This document shows, one piece after another, positions 1 through 18,225 of a DNA stretch of 64,000 nt. A program made the position numbers and the translations under genes. How positions within the stretch are numbered: position 1 is the stretch's first letter; each line of letters opens with the position of its first letter. The stretch is from Chamaea fasciata (lineage: Eukaryota; Chordata; Aves; Passeriformes; Sylviidae). The DNA lies in NCBI GenBank assembly GCA_029207755.1, contig JARCOQ010000025.1, positions 4,580,820-4,644,819 on the forward strand. The letters are read 5' to 3'. The notes below the pieces were generated by a model, which saw only the letters and a list, made by a program, of their open reading frames with translations, did not search any database and was not told where the DNA came from.

Positions 1-640
1 TGTGGCACTGGAGTCCAAGGTGAAGTTTTCAAAGGCACGAGGAGCAGTTGGGTACCTCATTCCTGTTGTCTTCCAGCAAAAGTTGGATGTCTTTGAATCC
101 AGTGCTGTTGGACATGCCTTTGCAGCGGGAGGTGCTGTATCCCAGGTGCATTGTAAGCCTGCATCCTGTTCCAGTTTTTTACCAACATTAGAGAATAAAG
201 TGTCTCCTACAGTGTCTCCTTCCCAGGATCCATATTTCACTGCTAACAGCAAGGGTTTTGTATGCCTGTTACATCTCCCACGGTAGCCAAACATTTTTAC
301 ATTTTTTTGTGTTTTGAGGTTGTTAGTATCTTCTACCTTTTTTTTTTTTTTTTAAGATGCAGTTGCTGGATTTGTAGAAGTAATTCCAATCTGAATTTCC
401 AATGGATCTGAACACCTTATGCTGCCAGTTCATCTCTGTATCATGCCTAGCACAAAGCTGCACTAAGTGTTTCTTATCACTGTGCCCTGACTCTGCCTTA
501 ACCTCTAAGTTGAAAAAGTGTTCTGTAAATATTTAAAAGCTGTTACAAAATTGCACTGTACAATTTGGCAGGTGTAGTCAACTTTTTATGGAACGATCTC
601 GTGTTGTGTAAATAAAATCCTCTTAGTAAACACACTCTTG
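1..640 (+). other. 3' UTR and 3' end of upstream neighbour, probably STK38
   Basis: No convincing coding exon is visible here. The sequence is AT-rich, has a T-run near 338-353, and ends with a canonical AATAAA at 611-616 followed by a GT-rich stretch at about 638-650. This is the layout of a plus-strand 3' UTR with its cleavage site near 630-640. KCTD20 lies downstream in the opposite direction, so the two genes are tail to tail. In human the gene tail to tail with KCTD20 is STK38, so that identity is inferred from synteny and not read from the sequence. Confidence 0.5.
611..616 (+). terminator. poly(A) signal AATAAA of the upstream gene
   Basis: Perfect AATAAA hexamer followed within 40 bases by GT-rich sequence, as expected for vertebrate 3' end processing. 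It ends the putative STK38 transcript. Confidence 0.6.
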
Positions 641-654
641 TTGGTATGTTGCGT

Positions 655-1010
655 TTTACAAACAGGAATCAGGGAATCCTGGAATGGTTTGGGTTAGAAG
701 GGACTTTAAAGCTCATCCATTCCCACCCCCTGCCATGGGCAGGGACACCTTCCACTATCCCAGGTTGCTCCAAGCTCCATCCAACCTGGCCTTGGACACT
801 TTCAGGGATCCAGGGGCAGCCACAGCTTCTCTGGGCACCCTGTGCCAGGGCCTCCCCACCCTCTCAGGGAAGAATTCCTTCCCAACATCCCATCTAACCC
901 TGCCCTCTGGCAGTGGGAGCCATTCCCCTTGTCCAAGTCCTGATGAAGAGTCCTTCTCCACTTTTTTTGTAGCCCCTCCAGATAGAAGGTGCTGTGAGGT
1001 CTTCACACAA
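655..1010 (-). mobile_element. CR1 LINE 3' fragment
   Basis: Starting near 670 the plus strand reads as the reverse complement of an avian CR1 3' end: a TGGTTTGGGTTAGAAGGGAC block, then the conserved stretches about 'tccatccaacctggcc', 'agccacagcttctctggg' and 'gaagaattccttccc'. At least seven other segments of this window share them. The element is 5' truncated, as is typical for CR1. The far (5') limit is uncertain because similarity fades after about 1000. Confidence 0.8.
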
Positions 1011-1399
1011 ATCCCACCTTGTTCAAACTCAGTGCCCTTCCCAAACTTCATCTTGGCAGTACATCCAAGGCTGAAGATGGAAATCGAAGTCAGACCTGCT
1101 CCAAACCTGTTTTCTTCTGAAGACAAGTAGGTAGAAGAGAAGAGCACTTTTCACAGCACTGAGCAAAAATACTGGGGCTTGTCAGAGATGCTGCAGTTTG
1201 TGGGTCAAGGAGTGTTTGTGCTGCCTTTGGAACATCACTGCAATGAGGTGTAGGGATGAAGTGAACTTTGAGGTTCTCTCAGCCCTAATGGGAACATTTC
1301 CCTGCCAAACTACTCCTAAGACTCCAGAATCACAACCCACACTTACTGAATGAAGCAAGGAAACAAAACCTTGCAGCTCTCTATGCCCTGCCTGCTCTT

Positions 1400-4345
1400 C
1401 TACTCCACATTTAAAACAATTTTAAAGGAGCCAAACAAGTCACATATAACTTATACTTTAATACAGAAAAGAAACCATACATCTGAGGTTCATACACAGC
1501 ACAGGAGCACTTCAGTACATCCAGAGTAAGACAAAAGTTGACCTTGTACTTGAAGTAGGGGACCATGAGAGGAGGAAAAGCAAACACTTTTAAAATTTGA
1601 TTCAGTGTTCCAATGGAACTCACTCTACTAACAAAATTTAAAATCCAAAATGAATAACTACTTGGGAAAGCCAATAAACTACAGTGGGTAAGTGGTAAAA
1701 ACTGCATGGAAATCATGGGAGCTGGATAATGTCCACCCCATGCTGAAGGTCCAGCTGATTGCACAGGGAACCACAAGCTCCTACAGGCATTGACGGTCTG
1801 TAACTCCCAAGAAGGCCTGGTGCAGTTTAACAAACTGCCTGAGTCCTGCGAGAGGCTGAGCTGACCCTGGCCTCAGGGACACACTGGGCAGGATTTGGTT
1901 TGGCTGGATATGGTACTTTAGCTGTCAGATCCCAAAAGGTGCCACTGAGCTGCAATTCTCAGCACCTGATGCCTTGACACAGTCCTGAGGAGGAGCTCTG
2001 AACAACAGCCACACTTCAGTCCTTAGAGCAGAACGTGTGGAACCTCCAATTCCAGCTCAGCTGGGCAATACCAACACCCATTTACTTAAGCCTGACACTG
2101 CTGGGGAAGTAAATACACACTGGAAAACATAATCACAGAGCTTGGGGGCCATCACTGCCTAGGGACAAGTTCCACCACTGCTGGGCTCACCAGTGCTTCT
2201 GGTTGTCCCAAAGAACAGCTCTTCACCAAGGCAAGGAGTGGGGTTGGTCTGGCCCCTGGTGGAGGTTCACGGTCCATGTGTCCTCCTTTCTCTACCACAT
2301 AAATAGCAATTCATCTGGAGCAACAATGGAGTGTCTGCACATCACCCCAGCTCTGTGCAGGCACCAAAGGACACTTCTCTCTACTGACCCAATGACACAT
2401 AGGGAGGAGTTTTCAAAAGTAGTCAAGTGGAATTTGGGCATCTGAACACCTGGGACTCTTAGGAGGTCCTGAAATCTTCCCATAGGCACTTCTTTTTAGA
2501 TGAGATCTATTTGCTGCACTTAGGAAAGAAGCTAAGAACGGAAACACTGAGAGAATGGAACTTGTATCCATGCTAATGGAAACTAAAATGTGCCTTGGCA
2601 GAGATTTGTTACTTGCAACTAAAAATTTCTGCTTGATCTTGTTATGTTACTTGCACTGAAAACCACGAACACCAACCAGCAACCAGCAGCAAACTCCACT
2701 GCTCAACCTACCATGCTCTTGGCAGTCAGAAGGAGAACAACACAAATTTGCTTGATGTTGCAGCCCTGCCAAAAAAGGATTAAACTTTCTAGGGCCAGGC
2801 TAATACCTACACCTCAGTTTTGCCAAGTCTGACCAGGTACTCGGCACCCACACAATCCACGTTTCAACACCTTTGCCAGAGCAGCACTGACCTGCACAGC
2901 TCTGTAAGGAGCTCTCTCCCTCTTTCTTCTTGGATGTTTTCAGCAGTTCTTTGCACCAGCACCCTGTTTAAAATCTCTGGTTTGGGTACATCAGAAGGGA
3001 TGGCTTTATGAGGCAGCCCCGTTGTGGGTGCCCTCAGCTCGGCTGGGGCAGTGCAGAACTCACTGTGTGCTCATCAGGGGTTATGCCAGTTCCTGCACAG
3101 AACTCCCACAGGGAATTCCTACATGTAACTCCCACAGGGAACTCAGTGCTGCAGGAGCAGGAGCAGTGAGGCTCCAATCCACCTGAGCTAAACCAGCCTG
3201 GAGTGTGCCTGTTCTCAGAGTCACAGCTTTGCTGGCCCTGAACCCAAATTCCCAGAGCATTAGATAGACCAGGATAATACACTCAGAGCAGCAAAGGAGA
3301 GTTGTGCCCAGGTATGTGCATCTTTCTCTACTGAGGGCTGGTTTACTATTGGTATTTCTTACCTGCCTGACAGCAAAATGGTCCAGTCAGTTCCAAACTG
3401 GGAAGAAAGCAGCTGGCTTTTTAAAGCTGCAGCAGCAGCTCCTTGGAGAGTCTACAGCAATTCTGACTGACTAAAGTTGATGAGACCAAGGATTTTACTC
3501 AGGTAGTAAACTGGGACCTCCTCCTCTGGCTTTGTCTTAGCAGGGGGATGGAGAAGACAACTCAAAAGTCTTCAGCATGCACAGTCACCTCTAGAAAGCT
3601 TCTTACATCTATTTGGATATTAACAGATTTATTTTATTGGTAAAATATCAGCTACAGTCACTTTTGGGTTTTCCTTCAGCATGATCTACTCATTTTACTG
3701 AACTTAACAGAAAACATCCCTAAAAACAATGATTCCATCTCACGGAGCAATACAGACGGGGAATTCCTGTGAGCAGGCATATGCTTCCTATGGAACTGCT
3801 TCCTCCTTCCCTAGGGCAGCAGTACACCACGCTGGATCCAAAGCCAGGTGGCAGTGCAAACAGATTCCTCCACGCTCAGGGTTTTGCTGTCACACTGTGC
3901 TACATTTCTGCTGGTTGATATAGAATATCATCTGTCCTGCTTTGATGTTCACTCCTCTGTAACTCACAAAAACAAAGCTGTGCCTAATGGTAAAGGAAAG
4001 CTTTGTCTTGACAGGCCCAGAATTTCCTCTCTCACGTCAAACAAGACGTTTCTACACACTCGTGCTCTTCCTTCAGAAGTTTAGATAAAATATTCAGCAC
4101 CCACAATCCAGAAGCCTTTGTAGTAAAAACAACAGGTCATTTCTTTTTGTCTGAGGAGACGTTGCTTTTGATTGCACAATTAAGACTATGGAGTGTGGCT
4201 CTTTATTAACATGCTTGAAATATGACAACGTGGTAAGAGCATGAACGAGGATAAAGCACCTTGCAGGAGTCTGTGTCCCATCACCTGGGATCAAACTACG
4301 GCGAGAGGTTCCCACATCCAGCAGGATTCTCCACCCTGAGCCACA
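1400..4345 (-). other. KCTD20: KCTD20 3' UTR (proximal part likely, distal part possible)
   Basis: This follows the KCTD20 stop codon on the minus strand and holds no exon I can support. Minus-strand AATAAA signals are present at 4202-4207 and as an overlapping pair at 3628-3633 and 3633-3638. A weaker ATTAAA lies at 1457-1462. The 3628-3638 pair would give a 3' UTR of about 0.7 kb and the distal site one of about 2.9 kb. Which is used cannot be told from sequence alone. Apart from the UTR proposal I see nothing recognisable in 1400-3600. Confidence 0.45.
3628..3638 (-). terminator. KCTD20: paired poly(A) signals for KCTD20
   Basis: Two AATAAA hexamers on the minus strand overlap by one base. 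They lie about 710 bases beyond the KCTD20 stop codon and are the best candidate for its main cleavage site. Confidence 0.4.
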
Positions 4346-10573
<6,228 letters not shown>

Positions 10574-10622
10574 GCTGGGCCTCCGTGCTGTGAGGAGTTG
10601 GTGCCGTTTCCTCAGAGAAGAG
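10574..10622 (-). other. KCTD20: KCTD20 5' UTR part of the first coding exon
   Basis: On the minus strand a pyrimidine-rich tract ending in CAG lies just beyond 10622, giving 49 bases of leader before the ATG at 10573. This implies splicing from an untranslated exon far upstream, for which a good donor exists at 31321. Confidence 0.6.
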
Positions 10623-12305
10623 CTGCAGAGAGAATTCCAGGTTGTTAGTTTTGGAACAAACTCCCAAGCAATGAAGTTCAAGTCCCTGTATCTGGTACCA
10701 CAAACAAGGTCCCTCAGGCTCAAAAGACATTTCTTCAGGTATTTAATGTGTTTCAGAGGCTTATGGTGCTACTTATGCCCCTACCCTCACCTGGGAAGAG
10801 GGTAAAAAAAGATTTTAAAGTCAGCAGGGGTCTATTAAATCTATTTAATCTTTATTTTTTATAGATCTTAATTTTTTTAAAAGCTCAGTCTAAAGCTACT
10901 GAAGTCTTTAGATCACCACGTGTGTTCCTGCAAATACTTTCCTGGCAACTCCTCCAGACCTCTACAGCCCTTTAAAAACGTTGATATTCTTGACTCCCAG
11001 TCCTGGCCAAATGAGCTGTATAACACGGTTACAGCCTGAAATATAACATTTTCCCAGCTAACAGCTCAGGCATTGCCTCTTAACCACTCTGAGGTTTGAC
11101 CAGGAGGTTCCCTGCTCCCAGTCATTGCTTGGTTTTGGTTCTCCCTGCCTGATCTATGCCATGCTGTCACACAGTGCTCCCCCCAGTATTTAACCCACTA
11201 CAGTCCCACAACAAACACTTGGACAGTGCAGAACAGCCATGGCTGGAGCCCCACACACGATGCTCTAACCATGCCCCTCAGATCTGGAATGCTCTTCCAG
11301 CATATGCAGAGACACAGCTTCCTTTAATTCCAAGTACAGTTCCTTCCTCCTTCTGTCTTTAAGACCCACTTCACTCCTTGGTACCTCCTAACAGATCAGA
11401 TCTCTTTGCTGTCTCTTTCCCTCACTCTCTCTGGCATTTGTTTTGCTCTGGATAAGAACCAGCTCTCCTCTCTCGGCTTCAAGTGTTTTCCTTTCACTCT
11501 CTCAAACATAAAACACCAATTTCCTCATTAATGAATTTTTCCAATTTCCCCCCTGCAGAACAATTGTCCTGTGTCTTTCCCTTGGCTGACTGAAGACTGC
11601 AGGGCCTGGGGGTGCCATCTCTGATGCCTGGCAGAACACTGCCACGGCAGAGACAAAGCAGATAAAACAGCACTAATAGAACAGCAAAATGCCAAGTCAG
11701 AGTTGCTGAGTTTTCTGGCCAGCACCTGCTGAGGGTGAAAGCCTTAATGAGCAGTTCAGTGGTGGGTTTCAAGCCCATCGTTACTGGCAGTCTGAATTAA
11801 GCATTTTATTCTTAATGAGAATTTTAAAAAGGAGTAACAATTCATTTCTTTTGTTCTGTAAACCCAATTTTAAGTTGTCAGCATTATTGTATCTGTATAT
11901 TTTTAGAAAATCTGCTGCTTCCACATCATGTGATGGTCATCCAAAGGAAGATTTCTGGCAACAAATCCATTTCTTTTTTTAAAGGCTCTGGCTGGCAGTA
12001 CAGTGACACAAGAAGCCACCAAGGGTCACCTCAGTCCCAGAAAGCTGAACAGCACCCAGAGCGCTGCCTCTGCTCCCACCAAAATACCCAGTGTGGGAAA
12101 ACTCCCTCTCCCCACACCTTCCAGTGCTCCTGGACCCTGGAGAAATCCCCCAGCAGTCCCACCAGAAACCCCTGTGAATGCTGCCTTGTACCTGGGAATA
12201 GGCTCACGGAGTATCTTGAGTTAGAGGAGAACATCTGTATGAGAGTTCACCTCCCTGCTGCTCGCAGGACCACCCACAACTGAGCTGTGTGACCAGGCAT
12301 CCTCC

Positions 12306-12500
12306 AGGGACAATCATGGAATATCCTGAGCTGGAAGGGACCCACAGGGATCACTGAGTCCGGCTCCTGGCCCTGCACAGACAGCCCAACAGTCCCACCC
12401 TGTCCCAGGAGCTCTGGCAGCCTGGGGGCTGTGCCCATTCCCTGGGGAGCCTGTTCAGTGCCCAACACCCTCTGGGGGAAGAATCTTTCCTAATATCTTC
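12306..12500 (-). mobile_element. CR1 LINE 3' fragment (different subfamily)
   Basis: Starts with 'caatcatggaatatcctgag' and 'ctggaagggacccacaggga', continues with 'gtgcccattccctggggagc' and ends near 'gggggaagaatctttcctaa'. It is minus-oriented. The internal blocks differ from the majority copies here, pointing to another CR1 subfamily. Confidence 0.75.
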
Positions 12501-12934
12501 AGTGGGATGGATGTGGTCACACATGAACAAATCTTCTACCTGAACAAAAGTAACACAAACTCTGTGTGCACAACCTGAACAATCCTCTGCCCTCTTCTCT
12601 CATGCGTCAGAGCAGCAAAGGGGTGGTAGAAAGTCCAGCAGTGCCAGGCAGTGGGACACAGGGGTGTGGAGGGAAATCTAAATAAGAAAACCCACATACT
12701 CTGAAACACCCTAGAGGGAAAAAAAGCCCAACCCTCCCCACACCCCCCAAGCCTGTAAATCAATTCCAAAACTGACAATGTCCAGTGAAACAAAAAGTCA
12801 ACTATTCCCGTTTCACAGGACTGTAATTATTGTGAGGAAATGGAATTTTTCAAGACTGCAAATGTTAAAGTATTTATACAACTAATACTGTGATTTCAAA
12901 CATATTTACTGAATTATCACATTGTATATTTTGA

Positions 12935-13075
12935 CCTTGAGATTAGCTCAGTTGGCTGGAGCATGATGCTGATAACACCAAGGTTGGACATTCAATCCCT
13001 GCACGGGCCATTCACTGAAGATTTGGACTTCATGATCCTTGTGGGTCCCTTTCAACTCAGAGCATTCTGCAATCT
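12935..13075 (+). mobile_element. tRNA-Ile-derived SINE with CR1-like tail (TguSINE1-like)
   Basis: Bases from about 12935 to 13010 resemble an isoleucine tRNA: 'tagctcagttgg' (A box) at 12944-12955, 'gctgataacaccaaggttgg' over the anticodon region, and 'caatccctgcacgggcca' (degenerate B box and acceptor arm) ending at 13010. The following 65 bases read 'ttggacttcatgatccttg', 'gggtccctttcaactcag' and then 'attctgcaatctg', a CR1-type 3' tail. A tRNA-Ile head fused to a CR1 tail is the known architecture of TguSINE1 from zebra finch; the family name is from memory. It has diverged and is not a functional tRNA gene. Confidence 0.8.
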
Positions 13076-13282
13076 GTAATCTGAACCAAAATGCTTTAAA
13101 ATTTGGTAACTGCACTGAAAGCCAAAACCTGTTTTTTTAAAAAAGCAGTTTGATTTACTCAGGGAAAAGGATTTTGAGATGGTGAAAAGAATACCCTTGT
13201 TGAGCAGATACATAATCATAACCCTAACCCTAAGGGAAAGCCCTTAAGGGGAGTCATCCTTGACATTTCCTGGCTGTCAGGA

Positions 13283-13366
13283 GGAGACCAGAATGCTTGG
13301 GTTGGAGGGACCTTAAAGCATCTCAAGGGACACCCCTCCATTAGCCCAGGATGCTCAGAGGAACAG
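13283..13366 (-). mobile_element. short CR1 fragment
   Basis: A minus-oriented CR1 3' end is suggested by 'gcttgggttggagggacctt' followed by 'aaagcatc' and 'cattagcccaggatgctc'. It is short and diverged. Confidence 0.5.
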
Positions 13367-16300
13367 ACAGCACACTGGGTTGTGGCTCAGGAATTCTTTT
13401 CCCCTTGCATTAACCTTTCTATATTGAAACAATATTCCTGACTAAGCTGGTGCTACCACACTCACCAGGGAACAGAATTTGCTCTGTGAGCTGACAAGAA
13501 CTCCATTAAGAAAACAAGATAAGCATAAAATTTACTTCTTGGGCCTCTTTCTTCCAGGAGTGCTCAATTGCTGCAGCTCTGCCAACAACCTCCCCTTGTG
13601 GTGCCTGAACAATCTCTTGATTATTTAATGCATTACTCAGCAGAGAGGAGAAATTAGGCAGGAAATCAGATGAATAAGCAGAGTATATGAAGGCAAAGAG
13701 CAGCTTTATTCAGGGACACTTAGACTCCATAACTTCCCCAGAGCTCTGCCTTACAAGCCCCATTTAAGTGATGTCAAAGAGCAGGAGACACCAACAGACT
13801 GAATTTCACAACCACCAAACTGGGTTGGGTCAATGTTGAAATCTTTGTTCATCACCTCAAGCCCTGAATTAAATGCAGAGACCTTGCACACCCTTCAGCA
13901 TAGTCCTTAACTACAGCAGCTCAGAAATTATTTACAGAACTATCACCAGCTACACAGGAACTACAACACACCAATTTTCCCTTGTCATTCCCCCCTTCTG
14001 CTGCTTAAACAGCTAAGCAGGATTGTCAGGGGAAAATGTCCTGTTTGACACCTTTCTCCTCCTTTTCTGTTACACAATGCTGAGCACCAAGAAAACCTGC
14101 TAAAAACAGCTGCTCCTTGCAATGTGGTGGCACTCCTGAGCATAAGATCTGACTTTCCTCTTTCCTGGAAGTGGAACATCTAGTCCTGCTGATCATCAGA
14201 CCCAGCTCAGGCTGATGGCATTTCCCTGTCTCCCGGTCCCTCCTGGGATGCCAAAATCCTGCATGTAGTGTGTCAGCAGAATTGAGGGAAATGAGAAAAG
14301 ATCTTTTGGCGCATCTGGCTGGTACAATAAATCCCCAAACTGGTCGTTTAATGTGACAAATATATTGCAAACACACCCAGAACCCAGTGGGGAAACAAGT
14401 ACATAAAGACTTCAAGGCCAAACTCCTGCCTGACCAGCTTACAAATGTCCTGGTTTCCTTTCATGCCCAGGATCAAGGAGAACTACCCGTGGTGAGAATG
14501 AATGCCTATAAATAATAATTAGCACCATTCAGCTTCAAAGCTTTTTACAAATATTAACTGCTCTTTGCTCCTAAGAGCCCTGGGAAGCACTGCAGGGAAG
14601 CGTTTTATGAGAGAAAACAGGGACACAGAGGCAGAGACCTAATCCCCAGGATCAGAGCAGCCCACTGCCTACTCAGGTGTTACTCTGACTTGAAGCACGT
14701 TCACTACTCAGCTCCCTGCACCAGCAGCTGCCCTGTGCTAGCAGGACAAACACTCCCAGGTTACCACCCTCCTTACAGGGCTCCTTCCATGCACGTTTCC
14801 ACCCTCTGGGAAGTGTAAATTGGCTGGTAGCACAGAATGGCTCAGTAGTGAACAGGCACCCTGCTCTGTGACCTGTTTGTGTGCTCAGATCCTGAAGGAT
14901 CAGGTAAGGACCAGTCCAACAGAGGAGCTGAAGCCTCACAGCTGGATTGTGGGAGCTGGACACTCAGGAGCAGCAAAAGCCCCATGTCACATTCAGCACT
15001 AAAGGTCAGAGAAAGAGCTCCTCCAGCCAGAGAAAGGCTGGGATTTTAATTTTTTTTAAAGAGAATCACTATCAGAATAAAAAAAAAAATCAAAATTCCC
15101 ATCTGGCTCTGGCTGCTGGTTTTGCCATACTTGGAGCACGTGAGCCCCTCCTTCCTCTGGAACACAATGTCAAGAATGAGCTGTGCAACTGCACAAACAT
15201 CTCTGCTCTCCAGACCCTGTGCTGGTGGTCCCACTGAAACCATCTCCATTTGAACTTGTCTAGAGCCCTGTCTTTTGTTGAGGGAAAAAACATGGAAGTC
15301 ATATTTAAATTGTTCATAATCACAAAATGGAAACCCTTTAATTTTGCAATGCACCATTGGTACAAACAATTCATCCTGCAAATGCTTTGCAGAGATAAAG
15401 AGGCTGATCCCTGTTCTTTGCAATCCTTAAGGAAGTGTTCTGGAATGTAAAGAGGCTGAGACATCTTCAGCATGTTATCCTTCCCCACCCTAAGGAATCT
15501 AAAGCACATCCAAAGCCACTTCCCAATGCACACAGTCTCACCCCATTACTGGAGGAGCTGAATGGCTTCACTTGCACAGAGCACCAAGAACAAGGTGATG
15601 TGTGCCCTGAAAGGAAACTCAGATTCTGCAACGTGGCCAGCAGAGAAAACCCATTTAGATACAGCACGTTTACCAAGCAAGAGAAAACAAAAGCATCAGT
15701 ACAAATGTGCTGGTTTCTGCTTTTTATTTATTGTATTACATAAACACAATATTTTATCATTTTTATAAAGATATACTCCTTATCAGTGAAATTTTTTTCA
15801 AGAGCCGTTATAGAGTATTTTAGGTATGAAGAATTCACAGAAACTTCAAAGAAAAGCCTAGCTGCCAAAATCCACTGAGGGGTAAAGCCCTTGCTATAAG
15901 ACCTGACAGCTTATAAGAGGGTCTCGCTGTTACCTGGCAGGGCAAGAGAGAGGGTGTAAGAGAGTAAAAATAGTAGAAATGAGTGGGTTTACTTCACCAT
16001 TTGGTTTGCAAACGGTGAGGAAGGACCAGCAGTGAGTGAATCAGCTGGTGAACAATCCTCCTGTCTTCCTAAACCACAGCCTAACCATCACGACTGAAAT
16101 AAAACTCCAAACAACTCATTTTTAAGGTGACAACACTCCTTTAAGTCTACAAAAACATTCCCATGTACAATTATTCTCAGAAATATGAGCAAGCAGGAAA
16201 CACGCGGGCGCAGGGTGTGCCTGACCTAATTCCGCAGTCCTACACTGAGAACAAGATGGATTTCTAATGGAACTGCACGTCTTTCCACAGTGGCTAAAGC

Positions 16301-16429
16301 CTGGCTTTAATTTGTGTCCTGGTTTAACCCCACATGGCAACTGAGCCCCAAACAGCCACATGCTCACTGCTCCCTGGTGGGATGGGGAGAGAACTGGAAG
16401 AGAAACTCGTGGGTTGAGATCCAGATGTT

Positions 16430-16806
16430 TGAACAGGTAAAGGAAAAGAGAAGGTTGTGTGGGGACCTCACAGCACCTTCCAGGATCTGAAGGAGCTCCA
16501 AGGAAGCCAGAGAGGGACTGCTCATAATGAACTGGAGTTACGAGACAAAGGGGAATGGCTCCCACTGCCAGAGGGCAGGGTTAGATGGGATATTGGGAAG
16601 GAATTGTTCTCTGGGAGGGTGGGGAGGCCCTGGCACAGGGTGCCCAGAGAAGCTGTGGCTGCCCCAGAATCCCTGGAAGTGTCCAAGGCCAGGTTGGATG
16701 GAGCTTGGAGCAACCTGGGATAGTGGAAGGTGTCCCAGTCCGTGGCAGGGGATGGAACATGATGAATTTTAAGGTTCCCTCTAACCTAAGCCAGTCTGGC
16801 ATTCTA
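16430..16806 (+). mobile_element. CR1 LINE 3' portion
   Basis: Plus-oriented, about 375 bases. It runs through 'gggttagatgggatattggg', 'gtggctgccccagaatccct', 'tccaaggccaggttggatgg' and 'gggatagtggaaggtgtccc'. It reads almost colinearly with the copies at 655 and 17778 when those are reverse complemented. Confidence 0.85.
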
Positions 16807-17777
16807 CAGCTCTATAAAAGCTGTGCATGCAAGTAAAGCAAAAAATGAATTCATTCCCTACTTTCCATTGGCAGGAAGGTGTTCAGTCATGCCCAGGAAA
16901 GCAGGGCTCCATCACCTGGGAAGAAAAACACCATCACTCCTAACATCCCCCCGTTCCTTCTACCCCCAGCTCTATATGCAGAGCATGATGCCATAAGGAG
17001 TGGAATATCCATCCCTGGGTCAGCTGGCCTGGCTGTGCTCCCTCAGCTCCTGTGCACCCCCAGCCCACTGGTGGGCGGGGAGCAAAAAAGGCCTTGGCTC
17101 TGTGAGAGCCCTGCTCAGTGGTAACCAAAACACCCGTGTTAACAACTTCTTTTTTCCAGCAAAAATCCAAATCACAGCCCCCTATAAACTACTAGGAACA
17201 AAACTAACTTTATCTCAGCCAAAACCAGCATAAATTCTTAAAAAGTCTCCTTAGAATATGCCAAAAGTTTCTCTAAACATAAAGCAGAGAAACAAATTAG
17301 CAATGATTGACTTTCTACTTTGAGGAGAAAAAGGGCAATCTCATGGGTTTAAGGTAAATAAGGAGAAGTGTTTCCTGTAGTTAAGCATTAGGGGAATCAC
17401 TGTACGGTATAAACCACAGCAGGGAATGCAGCACGGAGATAATGGATCTCCCCTGGGCTGGGTAACATTTGTTAAGTAAAAAAGCAGCCATCAAACTTGA
17501 TATAAACAATTATAAAATTGGCAAGTAGGTAGCAATCCAACTTCTAATTTACAGAGTAACTATTTGCTTCTGATCATCAGATGAACACTTTCCCAGGGAG
17601 AGAGAAAAACAGAAAAAACAATTCTGCCTGTCAGCTCAGTTCACCTGCAATAAAAACTTCCCAGTCACTGGGAGGCATTCCAGAGGGCTGTGCAGACTGA
17701 TTGGAACTCATCTGGTAGAAAGAAAGGGAAAAAGTGAAATGTTCTCCTCTATTAAAAACTTAGATCAAACATGATGG

Positions 17778-18225
17778 CTCATTCTGTGACTGTGAAGGAC
17801 CTTAAAGCCCCCCAGTGCCAATCCCTGCCACAGGGGACACCTTCCACTGTCCCAGGCTGCTTCAAGCCCCATCCAATCTGGCCTTGGACACTCCCAGGGA
17901 TCCAGGGGCAGCCACAGCTTCTCTGGGCAGCCTGTGCCAGGGCCTCCCCACCCTCACAGGGAAGAATTCCTTCCCAATATCCCATCTAACCCTGCCCTCT
18001 GGCAGTGGGAAGCCATTCCCTTGTCCTGTCACTCCAGGTTCTTGTCCCAAGCCCCTCTGCAGCTCTCCTAGAGTCCCTTTAGGCACTGGAAGGGGGTCTA
18101 AGTTCCCCTGGAGCCTTCTCCTGTCCAGGTTGGACACCCCCAACTCTCCCAACCAGAGAGGCATTTCCAGGCTGAGCCCCAAGCACTGCCCTGTGCACCT
18201 GAACCAACAGAGATGCTCAGGGCAA
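17778..18225 (-). mobile_element. CR1 LINE 3' portion
   Basis: Minus-oriented. 'ctgtgactgtgaaggacctt' marks the 3' end, followed by 'tccaatctggccttggacac', 'gccacagcttctctgggcag' and 'aatatcccatctaaccctgc'. It extends further toward the element's 5' side than most copies, to about 18225. Confidence 0.85.

Noticed and set aside
2..286. 94-codon forward ORF at the window start as a coding exon
   Set aside because: No similarity to STK38 or another kinase segment that I can see. It fits better as 3' UTR leading to the AATAAA at 611.
12935..13010. A functional tRNA-Ile gene
   Set aside because: The B box and stems are degenerate and the sequence continues into a CR1-like tail, so it is a SINE copy.
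13220..13233. Interstitial telomeric repeat
   Set aside because: Only two CCCTAA units, too short to distinguish from chance.
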